Shown here piece by piece: positions 34,592 to 43,531 of a stretch of 64,000 nt of DNA. The position numbers and the translations under genes are program-made. Source of the stretch: Crocinitomicaceae bacterium (lineage in GTDB: Bacteria; Bacteroidota; Bacteroidia; Flavobacteriales_D; Crocinitomicaceae); contig JAQWKT010000035.1 of assembly GCA_029247685.1 (NCBI GenBank), positions 19,470-83,469 of the forward strand, in the 5' to 3' direction. Within the stretch, counting starts at the first letter, position 1, and the number at the start of each line of letters is the position of its first letter. The notes beneath the pieces were generated by a model. It was not told where the DNA came from and ran no database searches. It saw only the letters and a program-made list of their open reading frames with translations.

Positions 34592-36178
34592 ATGAAACAA
34601 TTTTTAAGCATCTTTTTCTTATTTGGATTTTTATTTCAAATACATTGTCAAGATGAAAATTCCAAAATACATACCGCCTATAAATTTGAACAAATTATTA
34701 ACAAAATTGAACAACTTTATGTGGACTCGGTAAATACCAGAAAACTAACCGAAACGGCAATTGTTGCTCTTTTGGAAGAGCTTGATCCACATTCCACATA
34801 TATTCCAAAAAAAGATGCAAATGATGCAAGGTCCCAGATTGATGGAAGTTTTGTTGGAATTGGTATTCGATTTAACATTGTTAAAGATACCATCTTGGTT
34901 GTCGGAACAATTTCTGGTGGGCCATCCGAAAAATTGGGGATATTGCCTGGAGATAAAATTATTAAAGTAGATGAAGAAACCGTAGCAGGAATAGGGATTA
35001 AAAATAGTGGGGTTAGAAGCCGTCTTCTCGGTGAAAAGGACTCAAAGGTTCTTGTTTCGATTAAAAGAGATGGCAGTAATGCATTAATAAAGTTTAATAT
35101 AAAAAGAGATAAAATACCTATTTTTTCGGTGGATGCCTCATACATGATTGATGAAAAAACTGGGTATATAAAATTGAATTCCTTTTCAAGGACATCCACA
35201 AGAGAAATGCAATATGCTATTTCTAAATTAAAAAAAGAAGGGATGAAAAAACTGATTCTTGACCTTCAAGACAATGGAGGGGGTCTTTTAAGTGCTGCTC
35301 AAGATATTGCAGATGAATTTTTATCGGATGACAAACTAATTGTATATTCTGAAGGACGATCTCAACCCCGAAGCAATTTAAGAGCCGGAAAAAAAGGATT
35401 ATGGGAAAAAGGCGATTTAGTAATCCTAGTTAATGAATACACAGCTTCGGCAAGTGAAATTGTTTCAGGTGCGGTACAAGATTGGGATCGAGGGATTATT
35501 GTTGGACGAAGAACCTTTGGGAAAGGACTTGTTCAACGCCCAATGCGATTACTAGATGGTTCTGAAATGCGCTTAACCATTGCTAGATATTACACTCCTT
35601 CTGGACGTTTTATTCAAAAACCATATGACAATGTTAAGTCTTATAAAAACGACATTACTCAACGTTTTTTAAATGGAGAATTAATGCATGCCGATTCGGT
35701 TAAACTTCCAGATTCGTTAAGATTTAGCACCTTAATTAAAAAAAGAGACGTTTATTCTGGAGGTGGCATAACTCCCGATTATTTTGTGCCAATCGATACA
35801 ACTGACATCTCTGAATATTTCAAAAAAATCAATCGAGGGGGTCATCTAAATGGGTTTGCCTTAAAATATGTAAACGCAAATAGAAAAAAACTGAAGGACA
35901 AATTTTCTAGCTTTGGCTTATACAAAAAAGAAATGATTGTTGATGACCAGTTGATTAAAAAATTTAAAGACTACGTATCTTCTGAAGATTCCAGTATTAT
36001 CTTTAAGAAAGAAGATTACAAAATAAGTGAACAGCTAATCAAAACTAGACTTAAAGGAAATATTGCCCTAAACCTATGGGGATATGCTGAGTTCTATGAG
36101 GTGTTTAATGATAGAAACGAAGAGCTTCAAAAAGCGTTAAAACTGCTACGCACCAAAAAAGATTTATTTAAAAACTAA
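34592..36178 (+). CDS. S41 family C-terminal processing peptidase (CtpA-like)
   Basis: A 528-residue exported serine protease of the tail-specific/CtpA type. A signal peptide ends near residue 20 (FLFQIHCQ). A PDZ domain occupies about 85-170 (GSFVGIGIRFNIVKDTILVV, GDKIIKVDEETVAGIG). The protease core includes ILDLQDNGGGLLSAAQDIAD. The catalytic dyad is Ser288 in YTASASEIVSGAVQDWD and Lys311 in GRRTFGKGLVQRPM. Such enzymes trim protein C-termini in the periplasm. The final 11 bases overlap the convergent MBL hydrolase gene. A clean -7 promoter element was not found in the 63 bases before it. Confidence 0.93.
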   Translation: MKQFLSIFFLFGFLFQIHCQDENSKIHTAYKFEQIINKIEQLYVDSVNTRKLTETAIVALLEELDPHSTYIPKKDANDARSQIDGSFVGIGIRFNIVKDTILVVGTISGGPSEKLGILPGDKIIKVDEETVAGIGIKNSGVRSRLLGEKDSKVLVSIKRDGSNALIKFNIKRDKIPIFSVDASYMIDEKTGYIKLNSFSRTSTREMQYAISKLKKEGMKKLILDLQDNGGGLLSAAQDIADEFLSDDKLIVYSEGRSQPRSNLRAGKKGLWEKGDLVILVNEYTASASEIVSGAVQDWDRGIIVGRRTFGKGLVQRPMRLLDGSEMRLTIARYYTPSGRFIQKPYDNVKSYKNDITQRFLNGELMHADSVKLPDSLRFSTLIKKRDVYSGGGITPDYFVPIDTTDISEYFKKINRGGHLNGFALKYVNANRKKLKDKFSSFGLYKKEMIVDDQLIKKFKDYVSSEDSSIIFKKEDYKISEQLIKTRLKGNIALNLWGYAEFYEVFNDRNEELQKALKLLRTKKDLFKN

Positions 36179-36809
36179 GAATATAGTTTGATCTTTTTTC
36201 TTCTCCAATTGTTGTTTCTGGACCATGTCCGCAATAAACCAACGTTTCTTCTGGCAAAGAAAACATTACTTCATGGATTGACTTTTTTAATGTTTCAAGA
36301 TCTCCCCCTGGCAAATCAACTCTTCCAAAACTCCCTTTAAACAAAACATCTCCGTTAATAACGATGTTATCCTCTGGCAGATAAAACACCACATGACCAG
36401 GAGAATGACCAGGTGTAAACAAAACTTTAATTTCTTTATTATTCAAGAAAATACTTTTTCCCTCTTCCAAATAATTCGTTGGATTTGGCGACTCCAAATA
36501 CGATTGAAAACCATATAAGTGCGCATAGTTCTTAACCGATTCGAGAACCGGTACATCTAACGAGTGAAGGTAATATGGAATGTTAAATTCTGAAACAACG
36601 ACATTATTCCCTAAAACATGATCTATATGAGCATGCGTGTTTAATAAGGCTATCGGATTAAGTTCATTTTTATTTATAAAGTCAAAAAAAATGTCTTGTT
36701 CTCTCTTTTCATAAAAACCGGGATCAATTATTATTGCCTCTTTATTCTCTGCATAAATAATAAATGTGTTTTCCTGAAATGGATTAAAAGTGAATTGTTT
36801 TATCTGCAT
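36168..36809 (-). CDS. MBL-fold metallo-hydrolase (glyoxalase II-like)
   Basis: A 213-residue metallo-beta-lactamase-fold hydrolase. The metal motif HxHxDH is THAHIDHVLGN with His59, His61, Asp63 and His64. FTPGHSPGHVVFYLPEDN and VINGDVLFKGSFGRVDLPGGD supply further ligands, and VYCGHGPETTIGEEKR ends the fold. This is the glyoxalase II/YcbL-like pattern. Physiological substrate is undetermined; thioester hydrolysis is usual. It overlaps the S41 protease gene tail-to-tail by 11 bases and is divergent from the lipoprotein gene. Confidence 0.92.
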   Translation of the reverse strand: MQIKQFTFNPFQENTFIIYAENKEAIIIDPGFYEKREQDIFFDFINKNELNPIALLNTHAHIDHVLGNNVVVSEFNIPYYLHSLDVPVLESVKNYAHLYGFQSYLESPNPTNYLEEGKSIFLNNKEIKVLFTPGHSPGHVVFYLPEDNIVINGDVLFKGSFGRVDLPGGDLETLKKSIHEVMFSLPEETLVYCGHGPETTIGEEKRSNYILSF

Positions 36810-36880
36810 ATAAAAAATTTAATTCATAAAAAATGGTTGGGCAAAAGCTATTTTGTACATTTACACAAAAATATATTAAA

Positions 36881-37429
36881 ATGAAAAAACTATTATCCTT
36901 TTTTACTCTTTCTTTATTATTGATTAGCTGTGGAGTTAAAGTTCCCTACACCTCTCAAATGAGAGATGAGTTTGGTATAGATACGGATGCTGAAATGAAA
37001 AAAATTCAATTTTTCACTTCTTCCACTATAATTTTAAACCAAGCTATAAAATCTGAAAGTGATGTTACTACCGATGATGATGGTGCACTTGTTTCAAGTT
37101 CTAACAATGAAAAAGAAACTGTTATTATTCCTGGATATACTAAATGTATATTTGATCACCATGGACCTAAAGGAGAACTATTTGTTCGTTTTGAATCTGG
37201 AGAAGGAAAAACACTTAAGTTTATCGTAAAAACAACTAGGTCAAAAAAATATTATTTTGCTGCAGATTGGAAAAGTCCAAAAGGCGCTAAAGTAAAGTAT
37301 GGAAAAGGCATGTATACTGTTGATGTTTTAAGAGGAAACCCTAGAGCTTGTCACCTTTTAGTTGTTCGAAAAAGAATTCAAAGAAATAAAAGCAAAGAAC
37401 GTGTTATTAAAGGAATGGATGTTAATTAA
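36881..37429 (+). CDS. Small lipoprotein of unknown function
   Basis: A 182-residue protein with a lipoprotein signal (MKKLLSFFTLSLLLISCGVK, acylated Cys at 17). I start at the ATG 36881; an in-frame ATG at 36833 would add 16 polar residues before the signal. The mature protein has acidic and Lys/Arg-rich stretches, an early TSQMRDEFGIDTDAEMKK block, a beta-rich core (LKFIVKTTRSKKYYFAADWK) and a strongly basic C-terminus (VVRKRIQRNKSKERVIKG). I do not recognise a family. It stands alone between a divergent hydrolase and an SprB-repeat surface protein. Confidence 0.7.
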   Translation: MKKLLSFFTLSLLLISCGVKVPYTSQMRDEFGIDTDAEMKKIQFFTSSTIILNQAIKSESDVTTDDDGALVSSSNNEKETVIIPGYTKCIFDHHGPKGELFVRFESGEGKTLKFIVKTTRSKKYYFAADWKSPKGAKVKYGKGMYTVDVLRGNPRACHLLVVRKRIQRNKSKERVIKGMDVN

Positions 37430-37456
37430 GCAACCATTTTAATTTTCTAGCGTCTT

Positions 37457-37474
37457 TTGGTTGTAAACAACCAA
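37457..37474 (+). other. Hairpin immediately before the TTG start of the SprB-repeat protein
   Basis: TTGGTTG at 37457-37463 pairs perfectly with CAACCAA at 37468-37474 over a TAAA loop. It ends one base before the TTG start at 37476 and lacks a T-run, so it is more likely to affect translation initiation than to terminate transcription. Confidence 0.5.
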
Positions 37475-37475
37475 T

Positions 37476-40112
37476 TTGCCAAACTTACTTCTACTACTAG
37501 CATTTACCTTTTTTGCGTTTTTAACTTGCGCGCAAAGCATCTTTTGTCCTAATATTGATGCTGGACCTAACCAAACATTAAGCTGTTCACAACCATGTGC
37601 TAATCTTAATGCTTCTTTTCTTGATTTAAAACAAACTGATAGCTATATAGTCGAGTCTATACCACATGTACCTCCAATTGCCTATGATCAAGCTGGTGGA
37701 ATGGGGGTGTCAGTTAATATAGATGATGTTTATAGTAACGTAATTACACTTCCTTTTCCATTTTGTTTTTATGGAGTCACCTATAATTCTTTAATTATAG
37801 GTTCTAATGGAAATATAAATTTCAACACCGCTTCCGCTGGAGGGCCTTGTGCATGGCAATTTAATGCAAATTGTCCATCTCCAGCTTTAACTGGTCTTGG
37901 AAATATTTTTGGCATCTATCACGACATCGACCCATCCGTTTGTGGAAATATTAATTGGTATTTAATTGGCACTGCTCCATGTCAAAAATTAGTGGTTTCA
38001 TTTGATGAAATTTGTCAATATAGCTGCACTTCTGTTAAAAGTAGACACATGATGGTGTTATATGAAACTTCTAATTTTATTGATGTCTATGTTGAATCCA
38101 AACCACTTTGTGCGAGTTGGAATTCGGGCAATGCCATTATTGGGATCCAAGACCCTACAGGGGCAAATGGAATTACTGCCCCAAACCGTAACACGACCCC
38201 AACTTGGACTGTAACCAATCCTGAAGGATGGCGATTTAAACCAAATGGGGCACCAATGTACACTTTTGAATGGACAGATGGAGCAAATATTATAGATACG
38301 GTCCCTTCTATTAATGTTTGTCCCTCAGTTGCAACTACCTATTATTCCAATATTACTTACACTAGGTGTGATGGATTAGTAATTAACGAAAGTGACAGTT
38401 TAACGATTACTCCGTCTCCATCTAACAACATTACTGTAACACAAATAAACAACACCAATTCGACTTGTGGACAAGCAAATGGAAGTCTCGAAATTATTGG
38501 TACAGGTGGAACCGCTCCATACACTTATTCCATAGACAGTGTCAACTATTCAAATAGTGGGTTGTTCTCAAATCTAGCCGCAGGAAGTTATACTTTTTTT
38601 GTGCAAGATTCTGTTGGCTGTATTCAAGTTTTCAACGCAACAATTATAGACTTATCTAATTTAAGCACAAGTGTTTCTAACTTATTAAATGTATCTTGTT
38701 TTGGATTTAATGATGGTAGCATTAGCTTAAGCTCTTCTGGGGGAACTGCTCCATATAGTTATTCCATAAATCAATCTACCCCACAAATATCTAATCAATT
38801 TGACTCGCTTTATTCAGGTAATTATCAAATCACCATCAGTGACTCTAATGGATGTGTTTTCATCCTAGATACAATAATAGATCAACCACAAGCAATTGTT
38901 GCTTCTTTTGATTCTGTAGCAAGTGTATTATGCCATGGGGGGGCTAGTGGATATATAGAGTTGATTCATGCCGGAGGAAACGCTCCTTTTTCTTATACCA
39001 TTAACGGAAATACATCTCAAAACTCTAGCATTTTCTCTAACTTATCTGCTGGTTACCACAACATTACGATTACCGATTCATCAGGTTGCACAACACAAAT
39101 AGATACAAATCTTTACCAACCAATTCCTATTCAAACCATTGTGAAAACTCAAGACATTTCTTGTTTTGGGGATAGCACTGGGACAATTACAGTAACAGCA
39201 TCCAATGGAAATGCCCCCTACACCTACTCAATAAATGGCTCCTTGCCTCAAAATTCAGGGCAATTAGTTTCTTTATCTGCTGGAGCATACCAAATCATCG
39301 TTACCGATTCAAATGGTTGCACATTAATTATTGACACCACATTAAATGAGCCCCCTGCATTAGCAGGAACAATAAGCATTGACCAAGATATTTGCGAAGG
39401 CGATAACGCAGATATAACTACAAGTGCTTCAGGAGGCACTCCACCATATACTTTTTTATGGAACAACAACGCAACAAATCAATCCATAAATGTTAGTCCA
39501 CCATCTACTAGTATTTTTTCGGTAATTATTTCCGACTCTAATGGATGCCCCTATTTAGATAGTTGTACGATAAATGTAACCCCATTTCCTGTTATTGATG
39601 TTATTGCGAGTCCTATCTCTGGTAATTCTCCATTAACTGTAATCTTTAACAACAATACCTTAAATGCGAATTCCTACGTATGGGATTTTGGGAATGGGCA
39701 AACACTAACAACAACTAGTACATCACAAGAGAGTTCCGTTTACCTCCAAGTTGGGGTATACAATGTTGAACTAACCGCTTCAAATGGTCCTTGTGAAGAA
39801 AAATGGTATCAAGATATTGAAGTTATTCCATATGAGGAACTTGAGATAGAAGTTCCAAATGTTTTTTCTCCTGACAATAATGGGAGTAATGACACCTATT
39901 TAATAAACTTAAAAAATGCGGTTTCTATAAATGCCATTATTGTGAATCGATGGGGCAATAAAATGGCTGAGTTAAAGAATTTAACGGATGTTTGGGATGG
40001 ACAAATAAATGGAGCCCCTGCAGAAGAGGGCGTTTACTTTATCAGTTACACTGTAGAAGGATTAAATGGAGAACAAATAAGTGGTCACACCTTTTTTCAT
40101 TTAATTAGATAA
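37476..40112 (+). CDS. Surface protein with SprB-type repeats and type B sorting domain
   Basis: An 878-residue exported protein. TTG at 37476 is the only start that keeps a signal peptide (LLLLLAFTFFAFLTCAQ); an in-frame TAA lies 12 bases upstream. Residues about 20-270 form a Cys-rich region that resembles a nidogen-like domain (PFPFCFYGVTYNSLIIGSNG, NIFGIYHDIDPS, NAIIGIQDPTG). About 325-705 holds five SprB-type repeats, each with GG.APYTYSI..., ...LSAG.Y.I.I.DSNGC. A PKD-like domain follows (PLTVIFNNNTLNANSYVWDF), and the last 85 residues are a type B sorting domain (PNVFSPDNNGSNDTYLINL to THTFFHLIR-like GHTFFHLIR). It is probable type IX cargo and resembles a miniature SprB adhesin. A PorP/SprF partner is not adjacent. 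Confidence 0.9.
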   Translation: MPNLLLLLAFTFFAFLTCAQSIFCPNIDAGPNQTLSCSQPCANLNASFLDLKQTDSYIVESIPHVPPIAYDQAGGMGVSVNIDDVYSNVITLPFPFCFYGVTYNSLIIGSNGNINFNTASAGGPCAWQFNANCPSPALTGLGNIFGIYHDIDPSVCGNINWYLIGTAPCQKLVVSFDEICQYSCTSVKSRHMMVLYETSNFIDVYVESKPLCASWNSGNAIIGIQDPTGANGITAPNRNTTPTWTVTNPEGWRFKPNGAPMYTFEWTDGANIIDTVPSINVCPSVATTYYSNITYTRCDGLVINESDSLTITPSPSNNITVTQINNTNSTCGQANGSLEIIGTGGTAPYTYSIDSVNYSNSGLFSNLAAGSYTFFVQDSVGCIQVFNATIIDLSNLSTSVSNLLNVSCFGFNDGSISLSSSGGTAPYSYSINQSTPQISNQFDSLYSGNYQITISDSNGCVFILDTIIDQPQAIVASFDSVASVLCHGGASGYIELIHAGGNAPFSYTINGNTSQNSSIFSNLSAGYHNITITDSSGCTTQIDTNLYQPIPIQTIVKTQDISCFGDSTGTITVTASNGNAPYTYSINGSLPQNSGQLVSLSAGAYQIIVTDSNGCTLIIDTTLNEPPALAGTISIDQDICEGDNADITTSASGGTPPYTFLWNNNATNQSINVSPPSTSIFSVIISDSNGCPYLDSCTINVTPFPVIDVIASPISGNSPLTVIFNNNTLNANSYVWDFGNGQTLTTTSTSQESSVYLQVGVYNVELTASNGPCEEKWYQDIEVIPYEELEIEVPNVFSPDNNGSNDTYLINLKNAVSINAIIVNRWGNKMAELKNLTDVWDGQINGAPAEEGVYFISYTVEGLNGEQISGHTFFHLIR

Positions 40113-40198
40113 TCAATTATTATAATTTTTCATAAAATTATTCTTATAAGGCTATTTCTGTTTCATATATCCTTTGAATATTTTTATATTTAAGTACT

Positions 40199-42433
40199 AT
40201 GAAACTTTTAAAAGCTTTAGAAAACATTAGAGAAAGAATAAGAAGCTTTTATCCTATCGAATTACTTTTTGCAAACTTAAAATACAACCTTGTTTCCTTA
40301 ATTTATTGGTATATCCTTTTTTCTATTGTGAATGGTGGATTTGGAAATAATTTTGGAGTTCCTTTTTTATTCTTATCTCCTGAATACCTTGGCGAGGTTA
40401 GTGTTTGGGCTTTTATTATTTTAGGGTTCAGTTTTGGGGGGTTTTCTATTGGATTTTTAACCTATAGTTATATTAAACTTGGCCCAAGGTATCCCTTTCT
40501 AGCCACGGTGGCCCGGCCATTTTTTCGGTTTAGCATTAACAACTCTATTATACCAATTATATTCATCATTTTTTATTGCATAAAGATGGCAGATTTTCAA
40601 ATAAATGAAGAGCTTGCTAGTTCTTGGGATGTCTTCAAGTATATCGTTTCTTTGCTAAGTGGAATTTCCCTCTTTATTCTTTTTTCTCTACTTTATTTTT
40701 TTCCGATTTCTAAAAATTTAAGCATTATTCCACTTGAAGAAAATTCCAATAATCCAATTGCATCTATTGTCAATAAAAATGACAAATGGTACGACTATTT
40801 TAGAAAAGATAAAAAAAGACGATATTATTACTTTGGAAAAGGGTTTAAAATAAATCAAAGTAGAATTGTTAGCCATCTTCATCGAGAAGTGGTAGAACAA
40901 GTGTTTTCCAAAAATAGAATCAATGCTTTTTTCTTTGAAATAATTACTATTGTGGCATTTATTTGCCTAGGTTTTTTTATTGATTATAAAGTCTTTGAAG
41001 TTCCTGCTGCGATGAGTATCGTTACCTTGTTAACCATACTTCATATGTTGTATAGTGCTTTATCTTCTTGGTTTAATTTTTGGATTTGGCCAGTGCTTAT
41101 TGTAGGACTTCTTGTTGTAAATTTCATAAGTGTTCATTATGATTTATTTCGGTACACTAGTTATGCGTTTGGTCTTAATTATGATTCCGATAAACGGATT
41201 CCATATAATATTGAGGAGATAAAAAATAATTGCACAGAGAGTACACTTCTTAATTCGAGTAAAGAAAGTTATTTGACCTTATTAAACAATTGGAAAAGTA
41301 AGCAAAAGGAAGAAAAACCAAAACTTGTAATTCTTAACACTACAGGAGGTGGATCAAGAAGTGCTTTATGGACATTTTTAGTCTTAGATAAATGCAATAA
41401 AGAAACCAATAATAAAATCTCTTCAAATATGCAGATGATTACTGGTGCTTCAGGAGGAATGGTTGGAGCTGCTCTTTATAGAGAGCTGATGCTAAGAAAA
41501 AAAATGGGCCAAATAAAACCAGAAGATTTTATAAAACATGCTTCAAACTTATCTAAAGACATGTTAAATAAACTCTCTTTTTCTGCATCCACCAATGATT
41601 TATTAATGCGTTATAAAAAATACAAATACAACAATATAAATTACACAAAAGAAAGAGGCGCTGCTTTTGAGGCACACTTACATCAAAACACAAACAATCT
41701 TTTAGAACACAACTTAGGGTATTATACCAAACCTGAAAAAAACGGAGATATTCCCGTTATGATTTTTTCCCCTACAATTGTCAACGATGGAAGAAGATTA
41801 ATTATGGCATCACAAAAAATGAACTTTCTTAATTCATCTAAAACAATTCAGAAGAGTTCTACCTATGAAAATATTGATTACTTAAGTTTCTTTCAAAAAA
41901 ATGATCCTTCTTCAATTCGGTTTTCATCTGTCTTAAGAGCAAGTGCAACTTTTCCCATAATTATGCCAATGATAACTATGCCAACTATTCCTGAAATCCA
42001 ACTTATGGATGCTGGAATAAGAGACAATCATGGAGGAAAGCTTACCGTCGATTATCTATTTTCTTTAAAAGACTGGATTAAAGAAAATACTTCTGGAGTA
42101 GTCATTATAGAATGCCGGGATAAAAGAAAGCTTTTAAAAGATGATAAATTTGAACAAATTTCATTAGTTGAAAAAATATTTGTGCCATTTTTAAACATGG
42201 TTTATAACTTTGAAAAAGTTCAAATATATAACCAAGAACAACTTCTAAAACTTTGTGAAACTAGCTTTGAATTCCCTGTGGATATTGTAACCTTTAATTT
42301 AAGACAAAGTAAGAAAGACAAAATATCGTTGTCTTGGAGGTTAACAAAAAAAGAAAAGCAAAAAATCAATAATGCGATAAACAACAAAGAAAATAAAACA
42401 GCTCTCAATCGTCTAATCAATTTAATAAAATAA
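40199..42433 (+). CDS. Membrane-anchored patatin-like phospholipase
   Basis: A 744-residue protein with two parts. Residues 1-320 contain about six or seven hydrophobic helices (LIYWYILFSIVNGG, SVWAFIILGFSFGGFSIGFL, IIPIIFIIFYCI, ILFSLLYFF, IVAFICLGFFIDY, PVLIVGLLVVNF). Residues about 370-700 form a patatin domain: the oxyanion loop NTTGGGSRSAL, the nucleophile Ser418 in GASGGMVGAAL (GxSxG type) and the catalytic Asp604 in LMDAGIRDNHGG. Patatins hydrolyse acyl chains of lipids. No signal peptide is present; the protein is probably in the inner membrane with the enzyme domain in the cytoplasm. It starts 86 bases after the surface-protein gene and is followed by a terminator. Confidence 0.85.
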   Translation: MKLLKALENIRERIRSFYPIELLFANLKYNLVSLIYWYILFSIVNGGFGNNFGVPFLFLSPEYLGEVSVWAFIILGFSFGGFSIGFLTYSYIKLGPRYPFLATVARPFFRFSINNSIIPIIFIIFYCIKMADFQINEELASSWDVFKYIVSLLSGISLFILFSLLYFFPISKNLSIIPLEENSNNPIASIVNKNDKWYDYFRKDKKRRYYYFGKGFKINQSRIVSHLHREVVEQVFSKNRINAFFFEIITIVAFICLGFFIDYKVFEVPAAMSIVTLLTILHMLYSALSSWFNFWIWPVLIVGLLVVNFISVHYDLFRYTSYAFGLNYDSDKRIPYNIEEIKNNCTESTLLNSSKESYLTLLNNWKSKQKEEKPKLVILNTTGGGSRSALWTFLVLDKCNKETNNKISSNMQMITGASGGMVGAALYRELMLRKKMGQIKPEDFIKHASNLSKDMLNKLSFSASTNDLLMRYKKYKYNNINYTKERGAAFEAHLHQNTNNLLEHNLGYYTKPEKNGDIPVMIFSPTIVNDGRRLIMASQKMNFLNSSKTIQKSSTYENIDYLSFFQKNDPSSIRFSSVLRASATFPIIMPMITMPTIPEIQLMDAGIRDNHGGKLTVDYLFSLKDWIKENTSGVVIIECRDKRKLLKDDKFEQISLVEKIFVPFLNMVYNFEKVQIYNQEQLLKLCETSFEFPVDIVTFNLRQSKKDKISLSWRLTKKEKQKINNAINNKENKTALNRLINLIK

Positions 42434-42435
42434 AA

Positions 42436-42461
42436 AAGAGAGACCTTCTCAGGCCTCTCTT
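42436..42461 (+). terminator. Terminator-like hairpin after the patatin gene
   Basis: AAGAGAG at 42436-42442 pairs with CTCTCTT at 42455-42461, and an inner CCT/AGG pair closes a TCTC loop. The T-run after it is weak. The 170 bases that follow, up to the next gene, contain only A+T-rich sequence and a weak AAACTA/TAGTTT hairpin before a T8 run near 42530. Confidence 0.6.
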
Positions 42462-42631
42462 AATAACTAAATCTTTAAGCTGTTAGTTCAGTTATGCTTT
42501 AATAAACGAGTTTAAACTAAAATAGTTTCTTTTTTTTGCATTATCCCTTCATTATTTTCATGAGAAATTAACAAAAATTTATTGATAAAGTTTTTTAAAC
42601 GCTCTTTCTAGAATCAAATCTAAATATAAAT

Positions 42632-43531
42632 TTGACATTAGTGAATCAACACAACTCCATAAAAGCACTCATTAATTTGGTAGATGATCCAGACGAATCT
42701 ATATTCGGGCAAGTAAGAAGTGAAATAATCAAATATGGAATTGAAGCAATCCCTTATCTTGCAAGCTCCTGGAATGATGATCTTTTTGGGAATATTCATC
42801 AAAATAGAATTAAAAACTTAATTAATGACATTCATTTTTCTGATGTAAAAAACCAATTGAAAGAATGGATGAAATGCCCCGAAAAAGATTTACTCAAAGG
42901 AGCTATCATTGTTTCTAGATATATTTCATCAGAAATTAATTCTGATAAAATATACAATTACTTTGAAGAATTAAAACGAGACATTTGGTTAGAGATGAAT
43001 AATTATCAAACCGCCTTTGAAAAAATAAAAATTATTAATCGAGTTCTTTTTGAACACCATGATTTTTCTGGGGATAAAAACAATTATCATTCGCCAGAAA
43101 ACTCCTATATACACCAGGTAATCAAATCTAAAAAAGGAAACCCGCTAAGTTTAAGTTTAATTTATAGTGTCTTGGCTCAATCACTCGATGTTCCTGTTTA
43201 TGGAGTTAACCTGCCAAAACATTTCATCTTAGCATATATGGATATGGAAGGCACTAATGCTGCTATCAATAAAGAAAATGATTTTGGAACATTGTTTTAT
43301 ATCAATCCTTTTTCAAACGGGAAGATTTTAAATCTAGAAGAAATTAAATCATTTCTAGATGACTTAAGCCTTAAACACGATCGCCATTTTTTTGAGCCTT
43401 GTTCTAATTCAGACATTATTAAACGGATGGTTAATAACCTAATTTATTCTTACAAGGAAAGCAATAAAAAACAACAAGTTTCTGAACTAAAAGAGCTTCT
43501 TCATATTCTTAAAAACCCTAGTTTAGGGTGA
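42632..43531 (+). CDS. SirB1-type transglutaminase-like protein
   Basis: A 299-residue protein of the transglutaminase-like core-2 (SirB1) family. The central block is INRVLFEHHDFSGDKNNYHS, SYIHQVIKSKKGNPLSLSLIYSVLAQSLDVPVYGVNLPKHFILAY cut over the conserved fold; it lacks the classical Cys of true transglutaminases at the GxxxSLS segment, as other members do. There is no ATG near the N-terminus: TTG at 42632 or GTG at 42641 are the candidates, so the first few residues are uncertain. No signal peptide is seen. The 3' end overlaps dnaE, which is convergent, by 14 bases. The cellular role of this family is not known. Confidence 0.8.
   Translation: MTLVNQHNSIKALINLVDDPDESIFGQVRSEIIKYGIEAIPYLASSWNDDLFGNIHQNRIKNLINDIHFSDVKNQLKEWMKCPEKDLLKGAIIVSRYISSEINSDKIYNYFEELKRDIWLEMNNYQTAFEKIKIINRVLFEHHDFSGDKNNYHSPENSYIHQVIKSKKGNPLSLSLIYSVLAQSLDVPVYGVNLPKHFILAYMDMEGTNAAINKENDFGTLFYINPFSNGKILNLEEIKSFLDDLSLKHDRHFFEPCSNSDIIKRMVNNLIYSYKESNKKQQVSELKELLHILKNPSLG

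Noticed and set aside
42462..42631. Possible small RNA in the gap before the transglutaminase-like gene
   Set aside because: There is only a weak A+T-rich hairpin (AAACTA/TAGTTT) before a T8 run and no convincing promoter.
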